Origin: Lunularia cruciata
Taxonomy: Eukaryota > Streptophyta > Marchantiopsida > Lunulariales > Lunulariaceae
Reading direction: 5' to 3'
Assembly: GCA_948567375.1 (NCBI GenBank)
Contig: OX419758.1
Location: 2,981,001 to 3,045,000 of the forward strand
Length of the DNA: 64,000 bases
The notes beneath the pieces are model-generated. The model searched no databases and was not told the DNA's origin. It saw only the letters and a program-made list of their open reading frames with translations. This document shows, piece after piece, positions 48,410 through 60,660 of the stretch; the first letter of the stretch is position 1; each line of letters starts with the position of its first letter. The position numbers were made by a program, and so were the translations under genes.

Positions 48410-48695
48410 ACCCGGACCCGAATTTCTTGATAAGTGCTGAAGCAGGACTGCTGTTAGTGGGTCCAAACGTAGGTAGGGAACGATTGGGTGAACGTCAGGC
48501 CTCTACTAGGAGCACCTGTTGTCTGATGGGAGATTGTCTGGAGGTTTGTGGACGGCAGATTTAAAGCTCCTTTTTACCGTGTTGTTCTCAGTGAAACATT
48601 TGATCTTCTGGCAATTGCAGTATCCTGACCTTACAGGCTGATGATCGGCGAACATCCACGATTTTTGAAACCCTTCACTTGCGATGAAACAGATC
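48410..48695 (+). pseudogene. 2OG dioxygenase relic A (C-terminal part)
   Basis: In shifting frames it encodes 'PDPNFLISAEAGLLL', 'WVNVRPLLGAPVV', 'APFYRVVLSETFDLL' and 'LMIGEHPRFLKPFT', which line up in order with residues ~260-358 of the intact dioxygenase at 36.4 kb (RDPNLLTLL, WVAVTPTPGALIV, VLHRVVLTETTDRL, LIDDEHPALYKPFT). The distal Fe-ligand His is replaced (YRVV for HRVV). Stops and frameshifts make it dead. Confidence 0.75.
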
Positions 48696-48789
48696 CCATC
48701 TGTTCACTGAGATCGCGATCGTAGCCGGTGGCTGCACGCTTTTCAAGAACTATCTTGCAACAAACAAAGCCTTCTATGCCTATGTTTGA

Positions 48790-49165
48790 ATCCTTCAGGC
48801 TTAACTTTTATCCGCCATGCCCAGCGTCGGAAGTCACTATCACTTAGCCCCTCGTACTGGTATCAAACTACCTACGTTGCTCAGGCCGGGGGCTGTTCTT
48901 GGGCTCCAAACGAAGAAAGGTGATCAGTAGGTGAACTTAACTCCTGTACCTGGTGCCCTTGTGCTTAATGTGGGATATAGTTTAGAGGCCTGGACTCGCC
49001 CAGGTTCTATAGCTCAATCCACCGGGGTATACTTACCGAAACCATGCGTAGATTCTGAAAAGCTTTCCTCATGGCTCCACCAAAGACTAAAGTCGTGGAA
49101 GGCCCCTTCAAATTCGTCGATCCTGAGTATCCACATCCCTTCACACTTTCGACTGTTGTTTACCC
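48790..49165 (+). pseudogene. 2OG dioxygenase relic B (C-terminal part)
   Basis: Reads in order 'FRLNFYPPCPASEVTI', 'TGIKLPTLL', 'GAVLGLQTKKGDQ', 'VNLTPVPGALVLNVGYSLEAW', 'HRGILTET' and 'VDPEYPHPFTL', collinear with the C-terminal half of the 36.4 kb enzyme. The HxD iron motif is degraded and an in-frame stop follows the EVTI block. The NFYPPC motif differs from NLYAPC in the intact gene, so this comes from a different paralogue. Confidence 0.8.
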
Positions 49166-50075
49166 ATTGAGTCGGGCGAGTTTTGTGTGAGCATCTGGAG
49201 AATTAAGTAGAGTGTTTACATAAAGACTAATCTGTGGCCATGCTCATATCAGCCCTACTAATTTGTCCGGTCCCACTTTGTAGAGTGATCTTTCAAAGAA
49301 ACCCTTCTACGTTGTGTTGGATGGACATGTTGGAGATTGTAATTGTTGCAAATTTGTATATAAATTCGAGCTGTCCCAGAAAAATTTACTCGACTTCAAT
49401 GGTCTGCAGTGACTAACTGGGTGGCCAGATTCAAGCACACAGTCTAGATAGAAGCTCCTTCTCGTTACAGATATACAGGTCCGTGAATAAATTTGTGTGT
49501 GATTGCGATTCTAGTACATATCCTCTGCAGCCCTTAAATTAAAGCCTTTACCTAGAGGACAAGCATCGATAGAGTAAGTCAGACGGCGACTTTTGCATAT
49601 AGAAAGCAAAACATGACTAAATGTTCGTCTCATAGAGGTACAGTGTTGACACTGCTTCTATCCGGGAGACATCGACTCATATCTCGACACACCACTCTGT
49701 TTCTTCCTTGTTCTATGCTGATGAAGCTTTAATCAAATGGCCATCCCAAGTCTTGTATAACAATGCCTAAAATATGATCATGCTTTGGGAGCATTTCCCA
49801 ATGCTCGGAGGTTTGCCAGCTTCAAGCAGGTGCTACCAACTGTATGTCGCTAACTTATCTACTCGAGCACTCATCTTCTGGGTTTCTGGGGGGGATTCCA
49901 AGTGAAGCGAGATTTGAGCAGTATCTAAGCAATCTTGGACTCGCTTCACCTACGATAGCACAGCTATTTCATTGGGAACAGAGACATAAATAATCATCAG
50001 GAAGCCTGTATAATGAAGTCTGTCGAAGACTGCAGCTGTCTGATTTCCACAGGAGAGATTCCCCATAAGAACTAC
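49166..50075. other. No feature recognised
   Basis: Intergenic DNA between dioxygenase relics. The ORF 49234-49416 (+) has no known motif. Confidence 0.4.
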
Positions 50076-50241
50076 AGTATGCCCAGAAGAAATTTACTTG
50101 GTAGACGGGAACAACAGATCATCCCATGAGTGTCCTCCGGTTATTTATTTCACACATAAGTATGCCCAGAAGAAATTTACTTGGTAGACGGGAACACCAG
50201 ATCATTCCATGAGTGTCATCCAGTTATTTATTTCAAACATA
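50076..50241 (+). repeat. 83-bp tandem duplication
   Basis: Units 50076-50158 and 50159-50241 are nearly identical (shared 'agtatgcccagaagaaattt' and following bases) with a few substitutions, so the duplication is recent. Confidence 0.9.
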
Positions 50242-50384
50242 CGTTGTTGGTGTTAGCGGATACAATGGAGAGGAGCTGTGGATACGCATGAAGACTTTGA
50301 ACTAAACCAAGGGGCTTCGAGTCAGTTCAAGGGAAGGCGATGCAGCTGGAGAGGGGCGGCAAATCTGCAAACCCGGAACCTCTC

Positions 50385-50720
50385 CACACATGATGATGAG
50401 CGCTACAGTTACAGGACAGATTGACACGCACTCAACTTCCTTCTTTGTTTGCACGTCACAGAAGTTTCAGTCAAGCGGTCGGGTCCCTGTGAAAAGCGAA
50501 GGCCATCGAGTAAATTCGTTTGAAATCAAGTCTCCGACCAGCTTAAATACTTTAGAGCTCCTCCCAAATGCTTGGAGAAGAAATCTGGTCTTTAGAACCG
50601 CCTCTGCGCAAGAATGTCCTTCAGTTTTCAGCTTACTTGTTCCATGTTGTCTCAGTACTGTTTCAAGGTCCTGCAGAAGGTGCATTTCCGCCTGTTCACA
50701 TCGTTTCTATCAAGAACAAC
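50385..50720 (-). pseudogene. 2OG dioxygenase relic C (central part)
   Basis: On the minus strand it encodes 'KDILAQ', a stop, 'RPDFFSKHLGGAL' and, further on, 'HRDPTA', collinear with 'MEILAQ', 'PYFFSQHFGGVS' and 'HRDPNL' of the 36.4 kb enzyme. DNA identity is also clear: 'gcttggagaagaaatctgg' at about 50571 against 'gctgggagaagaaatatgg' at about 36901. Stops and frame changes occur. The orientation is opposite to relics A and B. Confidence 0.75.
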
Positions 50721-51754
50721 TATGGCTTCAGTGACAGATCTAGAACTGTTTCCGTCCGCTACTCGACTAAACCAAGATAATTACTGCACGAATCCAACCT
50801 TTCGACGTTTTTAAACCCTAAACCCAAAAAGCTTGAGACCTTGAGTTCCAAACTTCTCAAAGAAGTTCTCAGGGACAAACAGAAAATATTCGCGAAGTCG
50901 GATGTATTTAATGGAATACCCCAATGTAAGGTGCTTAAGCCGTGCAAATTGAATCCCTTCGAGGATTCCTAATTGTGCAAGTACCGTAAAACCGTAGTGT
51001 AAGGACTAAATTCCATTCTCAGATTCAGGTCCTTGACGATTGTGCTTAATTTCATATCGCTAGTTGCTACTAGACATCTTTGCCAAATTTCGAATCAATT
51101 TCGTCGATTTTCAAGATTTTCAATCTTCCTTCCATCAACAAGGCTCCACACAGGATTCTTCAATCCTACTACACAGATCCCGAAAATTGAGAATGTCGAA
51201 GATATATAGCAAATATTTCATGCTGATTTTTATTTCCCATAACGAATTTCTCCTTCTCCAGGATGTAAAATACTCATCACACATACGTACACTATTTTAG
51301 CACGTATAACAAACTTCGTCAAGAAACATCTTGTCGAGCTTTCTATAAGGATTACAACTTTCAAGAATGTTTATATATGATCAACTGTGAACGTTTGAAT
51401 GTCTCGGTGAGAAGTTTGAGCTCAACCCGGTGCAAGAGTCCAGCACTGCTTGGACCAAAAACTCATATCAGCGAGTTCGAATTCTTCCTCTCCAACTCTA
51501 GTTACGTTGGATCACAACCACCAGCCATAATAGTACTTGAAAGTATTATTATAGCTGCATGTGAACTTAAAACATTTTGGAGCTTTATACAATTTCCGCA
51601 GAGAAATTTACCTCTTAGAAATGCTTGGCACATGTTAACTTTACGCTGGTTATCTATTCGAACACGAGATTTGTAGGCAACAATATCAAATTTAGAAAAT
51701 TCCGTAGTAAATTCAATTATCGCATGCCCAGCATACAGTTTAGATTGCAACACG
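50721..51754. other. No gene recognised
   Basis: A short telo-box-like AAACCCTAAACCC lies at about 50812-50824. Short ORFs such as 51377-51676 (+) carry no known motif. Confidence 0.35.
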
Positions 51755-51807
51755 TTCCCATCGTATAGTCAGAAGTCCCACCACATTGGTTGACTATACG
51801 ATGGGAA
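51755..51807. repeat. Perfect 17-bp inverted repeat (hairpin)
   Basis: Arms TTCCCATCGTATAGTCA (51755-51771) and TGACTATACGATGGGAA (51791-51807) with a 19-nt loop. No mismatch in the stem. It could be a small foldback or MITE footprint, or a cruciform-forming site. Confidence 0.7.
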
Positions 51808-53654
51808 TCTGTCCTCTATTACAAGCCCAAAATTACGGATATTTAACTTGTAGCATTACTTATTTATCTTCCAATTAAGCAAAATTAAAAAACAAGACAG
51901 AATGAAGATAGAGAAATGAAATAACATGGACATATTAGAATCGGCCCTTCCTGCCCGACCTCACTCCCAAAAGTCTATGTAACCGCACTTGTCAAGACTT
52001 GTTTCTAATTTATTCAGGTTTACTTTCAATCATGTAATATATAGGCTACAGACTTATTATTTATCTATATCCCTCCATTAATTTCATGGACCTCTTATCT
52101 ATGTACTCTAGCAAGACTAAACGGTCTTAGAGGAAATGAAAATATTATGATCCAGATCAGCTGATATTTTGTCTAGATAAACCCCCACATTTCTTATATA
52201 CATAGTCAGCACATCCAGACCCTTAGGTTTGAGAACCTCTAGACTATCTTTATCTTTTGGATGGTAGTATATATAAAGAAAATATTCTCTATTACAACTA
52301 AGAATGATTGAAGGATCTACTACTGAAAGTTCATCACTTCATTCAGCATGATTGATTATTACCTTCTCAGCTACTCCCGACCAGTGATAATTTGATGGAG
52401 TCTACAGTAGTTCTACAATATCGATTTTCATATCTGAAGTTTCTTGCATTTATAGGTTTCGACGCTAATAGGAACTGATTGTAAAAGTCCTCAAAATCTT
52501 GTGATATGTTGAGCGGAAAGGGGATCTAACCTTCGGGTTAACCCTCGTATTTACATTGGCAGCTTCTGAGAAGGTGATACATTGGCCTATTATATGGCAT
52601 GCGCTCAGTATTCCCAAATTTCGCCCGCACTCTGTCTATAGTCATAAGAAATTTATCAATTGTGGCAAGAGATATTAAAGAAATGGTGGATGTCTAATTG
52701 TTCTCTATCGTCTTACATCGTACCACATTTAAGTCCGTAGGTTGGAATCTGTATATGTCTGCAGATTATGAATGCAAGGTATTGTGGAACAACACAGATA
52801 TAGGTCGGAACCAGCGAGATTGACACACAAAAGCGATGCTTCCTATCTTCAACATTCGATTGAAAACATGGCTCATCTGACACCTCCATTGCTAAGTCTC
52901 CCAGAGCAAGACTTACTCGACCACCAATTTGCGAGAAAGACTTAATCAACTCTCAAGTACCACGTGGTCCGACGTGGCGTTGGCGAGAAATAGCTGGCAT
53001 GTAGTGAGTTCTGCTAGCAACCAGACTTGTGTTTCAAATTGGTGTATTTGTGTACTCCGTTGCCACGTAGGACTGTCAATGCGCCCTGTCAAGGCTTCAA
53101 GGAGGTCCGTTAACTCCATTTCTGCTAGCTCTACATTTCCAATCTTCCATGGACAACCAAGAAACCCACATCCACGGTTCCGAAACGTGAAGTTCGACGA
53201 CTGTTGTCAGCTTAGCGATGTCAAGATAAACTCCGAGCATGAACGGATTGCATGAGCATGCACACAGTGAACTGCGTCACCTGAGATAGGAATGAAGTCT
53301 TTGAATTGTCCACAATGTCCTTGGTTGAAAACTTTGACGAAGTGATCAATGAAGCTTTAGTACAGCTTTTCGGTAGGGAAAATGTAAGCGAGAACAGTTG
53401 TGCTCCTCTAGGAAGGAGCTTACATTTATCAATTACTTTCAGAACATGCAGCATGCATCTTAGGTATATGCAAATGGCTACTCATAAAGGAAACGGATCG
53501 AGACATGTATTTGTTCAAAACTGAAAGTACAGCGAATCAAGGAAGCCCTTCCAACTTGTAAGGCAACATTACTTTCTGAATGTTCGCTGAACTCGCTAAA
53601 ACATTGTGTAACCCGCACGGTGAAGCCTCAAAAGAAACTTGCAGATATTGTTAT
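51808..53654. other. No gene recognised
   Basis: AT-rich to about 52700, more balanced after. ORFs 52929-53255 (+) and 53306-53524 (+) show no recognisable domain. Confidence 0.35.
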
Positions 53655-53930
53655 TGAGAAATACGTTACCACCTAGAACACATGAAGGATGGAAAGACCC
53701 ATCAAGCTCTGTACAAGCACTAGGGACAGACAAAAGAATTAAAATGGGGCTAGGCCTCAATCGTATCGACATGAGAAATGTACTTTATCACATCTAAGAT
53801 ATTCTAGCTATACAAGTAGTAAGATTTACAAACCACAGGAGCATCCTAAAAAAATATTACCTAGTGTGATTACTCTCCTATGTATTGCACCAGCCAATGC
53901 ACTTTCTCTCAAAAAATAGACACAAGATAT
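53655..53930 (-). mobile_element. 3' end of the reverse-transcriptase family, minus strand
   Basis: The reverse complement aligns with 45910-46140: 'gtgcaatacataggagagta' at about 53885, 'tttgtaaatcttactacttg', 'gaggcctagccccatttta' and 'ccatccttcatgtgttcta' near 53680. It is truncated at the 5' side. No open frame. Confidence 0.75.
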
Positions 53931-56326
53931 TATTATTATTGAGGAGACAAAAATGTAGAAGTACAATAATAAAGTTCAACGGTAGTCATATATATCAAAC
54001 TGCTGGATCATGCAAGCATATATATATATAAGCGGACTACTGAAAATATGGTTATTCTCTCCTAGTGCAGTTCTATCAACGGCTCCTGTATCTGTGTGCA
54101 CTTCTAACTTTTAAGAACCCTTAAGTTACCTTAATTTGAATCATTTTTTATGGAAAACGGTAGGGATTATTGCACTATTGGATCTGGTACCAGTCCTTGG
54201 CCATTTGGATGCTATTTTTGACCCCTAACTTACTTTCACCCATGCACACAATTGTCTTTTACTTAAGTACAGCCCTAAAAATTTATATAATTTTCCAACT
54301 TCATTTTCTTTTTATGGGCACAATGGGATCTATTGTGGTAGTTATAATGTTTTGTTAATGCTCACCAGTTGTATATTACCAACTATCCCATATGGATTGC
54401 ATGGATTAAGGTCCTTCTTGTATTGTATGAACTGTGGAAAATATGTCATTAGATCCATAGATATCCCACTCATTGAAGAAAATAGAGTTGTGTGGATTTA
54501 TAGAGAACACCAAGCATTGTTGGTGATCAAGATGATTGTCAAATCTTGCAAGTTGGTAGATATCTTGGAGACAAATAATTTAAAGGAGGCTGTGATATCT
54601 TCAAGAAGAAACATGAGTTAGACAAGGTGGAGAAGCTTTGAGTATTAAGAGGTAAACTTGTTGCCTTATAAATGGATGAAGGTGTTAAGATGAAGAACCA
54701 TTCATGTACTATAGAGCATAGTTCAGGATATCAGTATTGTGGAAGAAGGTGAGTTTTTGTATGCATTCTCAGAGAATATACCACTACATATAGAGCATTT
54801 GTTAAGGCAATGGAAATCAGACCAAGAGGAGTGATATCATTTGAAGAGCTTGAGCATAGTTCTCCATAAGGAAAGTATGTACAAGAGAAGTATGTACAAC
54901 TTGGGTACATATTGAAGATCAATTGGCTAATTGTCAAGACACACTTCGTGTTGAGCTATAGTTTTTCATTTATGTTTGTTCTTTATGTTCATGTAAATAG
55001 TCCAATTCAAGCACCAAGATCATTTGCAAGAAGTACTGATTTGCTTGTAGTCGTGACCATGATATGGAGGTACAGGGTCCCTCAACAAAATGACCACTCA
55101 TGACTACCAACAAGAATGGGAACAGACCTGTTTTGTAGGCATACCCTCTCTTCTTTTGTTCCATAGGGCTTACAAAGGGGATTCCCTGACAAAATGAGCC
55201 ACTCCACTATGAGGAACCCCTACTTCAAGAGATTGTGTAGGACACTAAGTGGCACAATGACTTTCCTATAGATGAAAAACTCTGCTGATTTCCACCACCT
55301 TTCAAGATCATGCAGGCAAAGACACATGCCATCAAAGGACCATTGGTGACCATTTTTTACCCAATCTCACATGTGTGTCAAACAATTGTTATACTTCACC
55401 AATGAGAGAGAAGGACGATCCCGTAGAAAAAATGAAGGATGGGAAGACCCCATCAAGCCATACAAGGGGGAGATGAAAAAGATAAAATGGGGATTCACCA
55501 ACCACTATGATTTAAGAAGGATGGATCGACACCATCGGGGCTATAGAAAGGCCAACTTTATCTTGCAAGGTAAATCTTTCTAGAATTTCAATTTTCAATT
55601 TTCACTTTTCATCTTTTCTTTCCAACTTCTCACATTTCTCTCTCTATGATCGCAATCTCCTCCAACGTTGGGCAAGCAATTTCCAGCATGGACTGCCAAA
55701 TTTTGTTGACACTATTAGGAGCTCAAGATGTGAAATTGTAAAATAGAGTGTGAATTGCATTTTCATACAAAATCAAACATTTATTCATGATGAGATGAAC
55801 TCCTAAGAAGGGAATAGAAGTGAAAAGAGGCAAGGCAGTGAAGATCTTGAGCAAACGTCTTGAGATTTATGAGTGGGAGGTATATTGTGAAACCCACTAA
55901 ATCAATTAAAGGAAGATGGACTTCTTCCTTTGGGATTGGAGTATGATAGATGGGATTATGTTGTAGGAAAATTCATGATAATGTTGAAAATCTGAGTGGG
56001 AAGTCATTATGGGGATGTCACACAATGTGCACAAAGATTCACTAGCAGTGGGTGTTAGGCACAGATTGCTTTTGGTTTGGGAAATTCATATCAATACCCC
56101 ACATTGCCATCCTAGCAAACAATTAAAGCAGAGAATTGATGATTAGTTTGTTGGAGGGAAGTCCACAAATTGGTATAAGATCAAAGATATGAAGGACTCT
56201 ACTTGACATACTATCACCAAAATGATGATGCAGTTGTTTTGTTTGAAATGAACAAACTAAGTAAATCAAAACCAAGCTATTTTCTTCCAACTCTTACACA
56301 AGTAGAAGCCAATTATTTGGGCCAAG
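53931..56326. other. AT-rich repeat-like DNA
   Basis: Only short ORFs. About 56090-56326 reads in the plus strand, with stops, as a poorly preserved extension of the ORF that follows, suggesting that ORF is the 3' part of a longer decayed frame. Confidence 0.35.
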
Positions 56327-56950
56327 ATGTTTTGTGAGCAAGTCACCAAAGCCGCTAGAGGACATGAAAAAAGGTTCCACCCCTATCATGGCTCCCTTCA
56401 TTGTGTTCATTTCTACATTGGCATGAACTTCTTGACAGACAAGGAGAAAGAGAAGTTCTTGTCCTACTTGCATCATCTAGCTTACTTCAGTGGAGACTCC
56501 AATTTTCCTAAGGAGATCACTAATACCACATGGTGGATGAAAATTATGCCAAAACCAAGAAGTTTGTGTGATTGGTGGAGAAAGACAACTCCATTACAAT
56601 TTGACAAAAGACTATTGTGGCCCATGAAAAAGTTCAAGCCACCAAGAAACAACAAAAGATCCCATGAGCTGGAACCTTCATCAAAAGATTATGATAGTAA
56701 AACAATGTCATGCATGTTGACTTGGGAGGGACATCCATTGCAAGGACAAGAGGCAGCTAACAAAAAAATTGTTGGAGCTGCTCAAAGCACAAAGTTGGGA
56801 AGTGAAGAGCCCTTTAGGCAAATTTCATGTCCCAGAATGAATGAGAGAGAAGGAGAACCAAATGATGAAGCAAAATCATTGCCCCAACTTAACAAAAATG
56901 ATTTGCTTATCATAGACAAGGAAAAATGCCAATTGCAAAATCCATCCTAA
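56327..56950 (+). CDS. Unknown repeat-associated ORF
   Basis: A 207-residue ATG-initiated ORF. The first ~100 residues are rich in His, Trp and aromatic residues (FHPYHGSLHCVHFYIGMNF; NTTWWMKIM; CDWWRK); the rest is charged and low in hydrophobics. No known domain is recognised. It may be the 3' half of a longer gene, since degraded in-frame sequence precedes it. A charged coiled-coil ORF follows 280 bp downstream on the same strand, so the two may belong to one transposable element. It could also be a host gene remnant. Confidence 0.4.
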   Translation: MFCEQVTKAARGHEKRFHPYHGSLHCVHFYIGMNFLTDKEKEKFLSYLHHLAYFSGDSNFPKEITNTTWWMKIMPKPRSLCDWWRKTTPLQFDKRLLWPMKKFKPPRNNKRSHELEPSSKDYDSKTMSCMLTWEGHPLQGQEAANKKIVGAAQSTKLGSEEPFRQISCPRMNEREGEPNDEAKSLPQLNKNDLLIIDKEKCQLQNPS

Positions 56951-57231
56951 TTGTGGCTTTGTTCTTCACTTTGCTTCCTAGCAAGGGGGAAGCTTCACAT
57001 TAAAAAAATGAAGATCAAAATGAACTTGCCCAGAGGTAGATTTTGTCAAGGGCACAAATGACAACAAGGTGGAAACATCAAAGTCCAATGAAACTAGAGA
57101 CAAACTATATTATCCTCAATACATGAAGGACAAGTAGGTAGAGATGATGTGGTTTCCAATGCAACACTCCCAACTAACAACAACAAGGAAACAAGAACAA
57201 GGAGGCAGCTCCAACTCACAAAGCAAAGGAG

Positions 57232-57738
57232 ATGACCATCCCATACCAAGATGAGAACCTTACACCCAAAACAAAGAAGGCTCTACAAAGACAATTGGGC
57301 AAGGATGGTTATTCTCTACCTTGGCTAATGGCGGCCTACATTGTTCATACCATGATGCCGATGATGGAATCATTGAAAGAACTTCTGCTAATATACCATA
57401 AGCTGGATCCAAAGATAAAAGAACAAGCTGCACTCATCTACCACTTGCATCATCTTGTCCAAACTAAGACAAACACAAAGAACAAGGAAAGTGAGGAGAG
57501 CCTAGAGGAGTTCCAAAGGAAGGAACTAAAATGGCAAGAGGAGTATGAAAAGTTGATCCAAGGCTTAAAGAAGAAGGTAGAAAATTATAGCATGCATGTT
57601 TTCCACCAACAAACTCAACACAAGGAGGAGATACAAAATAGAGAAGACAAGCTCATAACACTAAGAAGTGAGCTACAAATGGCTCAAGTGGAGGCAAAGG
57701 CAATTGCAATGGAGACCAAAAATCACAACTTGAAGTAG
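57232..57738 (+). CDS. Coiled-coil ORF, probably truncated
   Basis: A 168-residue ORF; residues ~85-168 are strongly charged with heptad spacing (EEFQRKELKWQEEYEKLIQG and following), a long coiled coil. After the stop at 57736-57738 the same frame resumes with 'LIDLYISNLSTNLKQLHEKV' up to another stop near 57815, so the stop looks like a mutation in a longer gene. No enzymatic motif is seen. It is likely a decayed repeat-borne or host structural protein. Confidence 0.4.
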   Translation: MTIPYQDENLTPKTKKALQRQLGKDGYSLPWLMAAYIVHTMMPMMESLKELLLIYHKLDPKIKEQAALIYHLHHLVQTKTNTKNKESEESLEEFQRKELKWQEEYEKLIQGLKKKVENYSMHVFHQQTQHKEEIQNREDKLITLRSELQMAQVEAKAIAMETKNHNLK

Positions 57739-58030
57739 TTGATTGACCTCTACATCTCCAACCTATCTACCAACCTCAAACAATTACATGAGAAGGTGTT
57801 GGAGCAAGACAAGTAGATTTGTAATGAGATGACCAACAAATTGAGCACCAAACAACCAATTTGGAGAACAAACAATTAGGGTGCTCATGACTATTGGTCA
57901 TAAAACATCTAGCTACTTAGCCAATTGGAGTACATGGCCAACAAGACCTCCTAACAAACAAAGGCAAAGGATTTGTGTACTCAGATTGACACATTGGAGA
58001 GGAAGACTTACTCGATTGACTAACTCATAG

Positions 58031-58616
58031 CATAGTATAATGATCCAAGGATAGGAAAACTTCCAAGAGAAACACAAGAGAAACACAAAGCTTCATACTC
58101 AATACTCCGATCCCCCAAAGGATCACCTTGTCTTTATTATATGGCAAAGAGGATTCCCTCAAAAGAAGCTCCACCCTTGACTCGAATACATGGATTGGTG
58201 ACTTTTCAACAAGCTCCATCTTTAGATTAGTTGCATACATAGGTGATATGTCAATTCTTGTCCTATCAAATTGGTCAAACAATTTTGATTGGAGGTAATC
58301 TTCGTATAGGAATCTCAAAATTACATGGATGAGGCACCATTGGAAAGCTCTCAATGAGACAAACATGGGGGAGGAAGGGCCAAAATTTTCTTCCTTGGTG
58401 GGAATAAATATATTTTTAAGGCCTAATTCATATGTTTATGCCTTTGAAATTGGCTCTAAAAATTTCAAGCTATTTTTGGCTCTTTCCTTATTAGTAGACA
58501 TACTCTTTTGGTGACACTTATATTTGATCTACTTATTCCATCATATATAACATCCTTATAGAGGTTACCAAACCAATTTTCATCACTAGATAATATATGT
58601 AGCTATTGATATTACA
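58031..58616 (-). mobile_element. Inverted second copy of the 756-bp element
   Basis: The reverse complement aligns along its whole length with 43404-44159, apart from the 157-bp duplicated unit. Shared blocks include 'ccatataataaagacaaggt', 'gatcctttggggg', 'gttatatatgatgg' and the CAATAGC near its start. Ends are degraded and no clear target duplication is visible. ORF 58025-58366 (-) within it has no known domain. Confidence 0.75.
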
Positions 58617-60660
58617 TGTAGTCTATAGAACTCCAAAGCCACAATAATCCAAGTTCAAGGAGACTCAGATTGGCTTTGAACAAATCATGGAAGGCTATCA
58701 AAAGGAGCTTGCAGACCTAGTTCACATCTGCAAGGGGCTGATAGTTTTGCTCAAGCACTCCGTGCCCCTCCCACCAAGGAATTATAATTGAAGCCATGTC
58801 TTACAAAGATAATTGTGGTGATTTTTGTTTTTTAACAATGAAATATTTTTTTGTACATAACATCATCATCTTTATTTTTTAAGCCTTTGGAAGTTTGTAG
58901 ATATACATAATTTATAAATAGGTACCCAGGCTAAACCAATACATAGTATTAGTTTGTTTGAGGTAGATAACCCTTGACTAAGCTGATTATAGCCATGGCT
59001 ACCTACCATTAGGTTTGGGCTTAGGATAAGATATGGTCAAGCTTGAGTGGTTTAGAGGTACTTAGGAAATTTCCATCCATTTTATCCATTGGAATCTTTC
59101 CACAATCAAGTAGGAAATGTACAAAAGGTTTAAACTTGATATTCACGGGGTCCATTTGGTGCATTCTTCTTTTGAGAGTAAATAAAAATTTTATACTATC
59201 AAGACACATGAGTCGATGAATATGTATTGGTCTTCCCATTGAATAGAATGATTGTATGCTCAACTGATTTAGGTACAAACCCATGACATTAGAGTGCAAC
59301 AACACAATCATGCGGAACTAGATTGTAACTCTCTACGAGTTTGGCCAAAGTCAGGAGGATATGGTAATACGTCTACACGGCCTCAAAGTCTAATCAAGTA
59401 ACACTCTTAGATAAGACTGAGTAGCATGGATCATTTCAGACTCCCATAACCTCATGCCTTCCGAGAAGGATAGAACATGGTAGTACTATTGTAGTCTTCA
59501 GAGTGATACAAATTCTGAAATCTCTCCCACCTATTTAATTTGCAAAGTTATTAGACCTCACTCATAAATTTTGGTAATGGGTTGCATTTTGTATGACTCA
59601 TGGTGGGGGTATCATATGTATTGTGGCTCATATAAATCTCACCTTGGTAGTTTGAAGCTTGGATGGTCGATCTGTGAACAAAAGAGAATCCAAAACAAAC
59701 TAGCCTTTATTACAAATGAACCTTCCCCTTCTTAGGACTCCCTTGGATTCACCCCTTTAGTACATAGGAGATAAGATTTCTTAGCATTTGGTAGTGTCAC
59801 TTGTTTTGGTGACATTACCCTCATTTGGGAGTGACCCAAAGGTTAAACACAAAATAATAGATGGTCTTTGGTGTGATCCTATCTGTCTTGTTTTAGCCAT
59901 TTCCAACCCATATCCCCGCAAGAACAACCTGTGTTTACGGATTATACTATAGTGAGTAGACTTTGAGTCACCATACTAATATTTAAAAAAATCTCTTGTC
60001 CAGACAAATGTTTCTAAAACCCTCAAAAGAACTTGGTCTTTGTGAAATGACACTAATCTAAAGTGAGTTTAGTGTAATCCTTGTGATCCTTGTATCGTTT
60101 CATATCCATGTATGTGCCTCTCTATATTCTCCAAGACATGTGTTCAAGAGGGCTCCGGTTATAACCACTTTACCAATTGTACCTTCAAGTTATTCTCAAT
60201 GAGTTTCTTATGTCCAAACCCTTCCTACCTGAGGTAATAAACAACACTGCAATGCCAATATAAGGCCTATTGATTGCTCTGATATAAGAACTGTTGGCTG
60301 TTGTGTGTGCAAAGGAATTACAGTGGTTTCTTCACACTCACAAGTACATTAGTGGATTCATAGTTCAGTGCTATAACCATGGCTTGTAAGTCTAAGCTCA
60401 GAATTTGCAATGCAATGTACCATCAGGACCATCATCCAATTGTAATAACTGCATACGTACAGGTATTACAATTTGCAAGTATTCAAGTATGCTCTTTGTG
60501 ACTGGGGAGAGCATATACCATAACTGTACCTTTTTAAATGCTTACTTTGAAGAGCAATTTCACAACAAGGGGTTTCAGAAATAGTTTTGATGGATGTCTA
60601 GGGGATAAATGACAAACCCACAACTATTTTTAGTGAACTCTGTAAGGAGATGAAGTGCTA
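58617..60660. other. No gene recognised
   Basis: AT-rich intergenic DNA. The ORF 59021-59311 (-) of 96 codons shows no recognisable motif. Confidence 0.4.
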
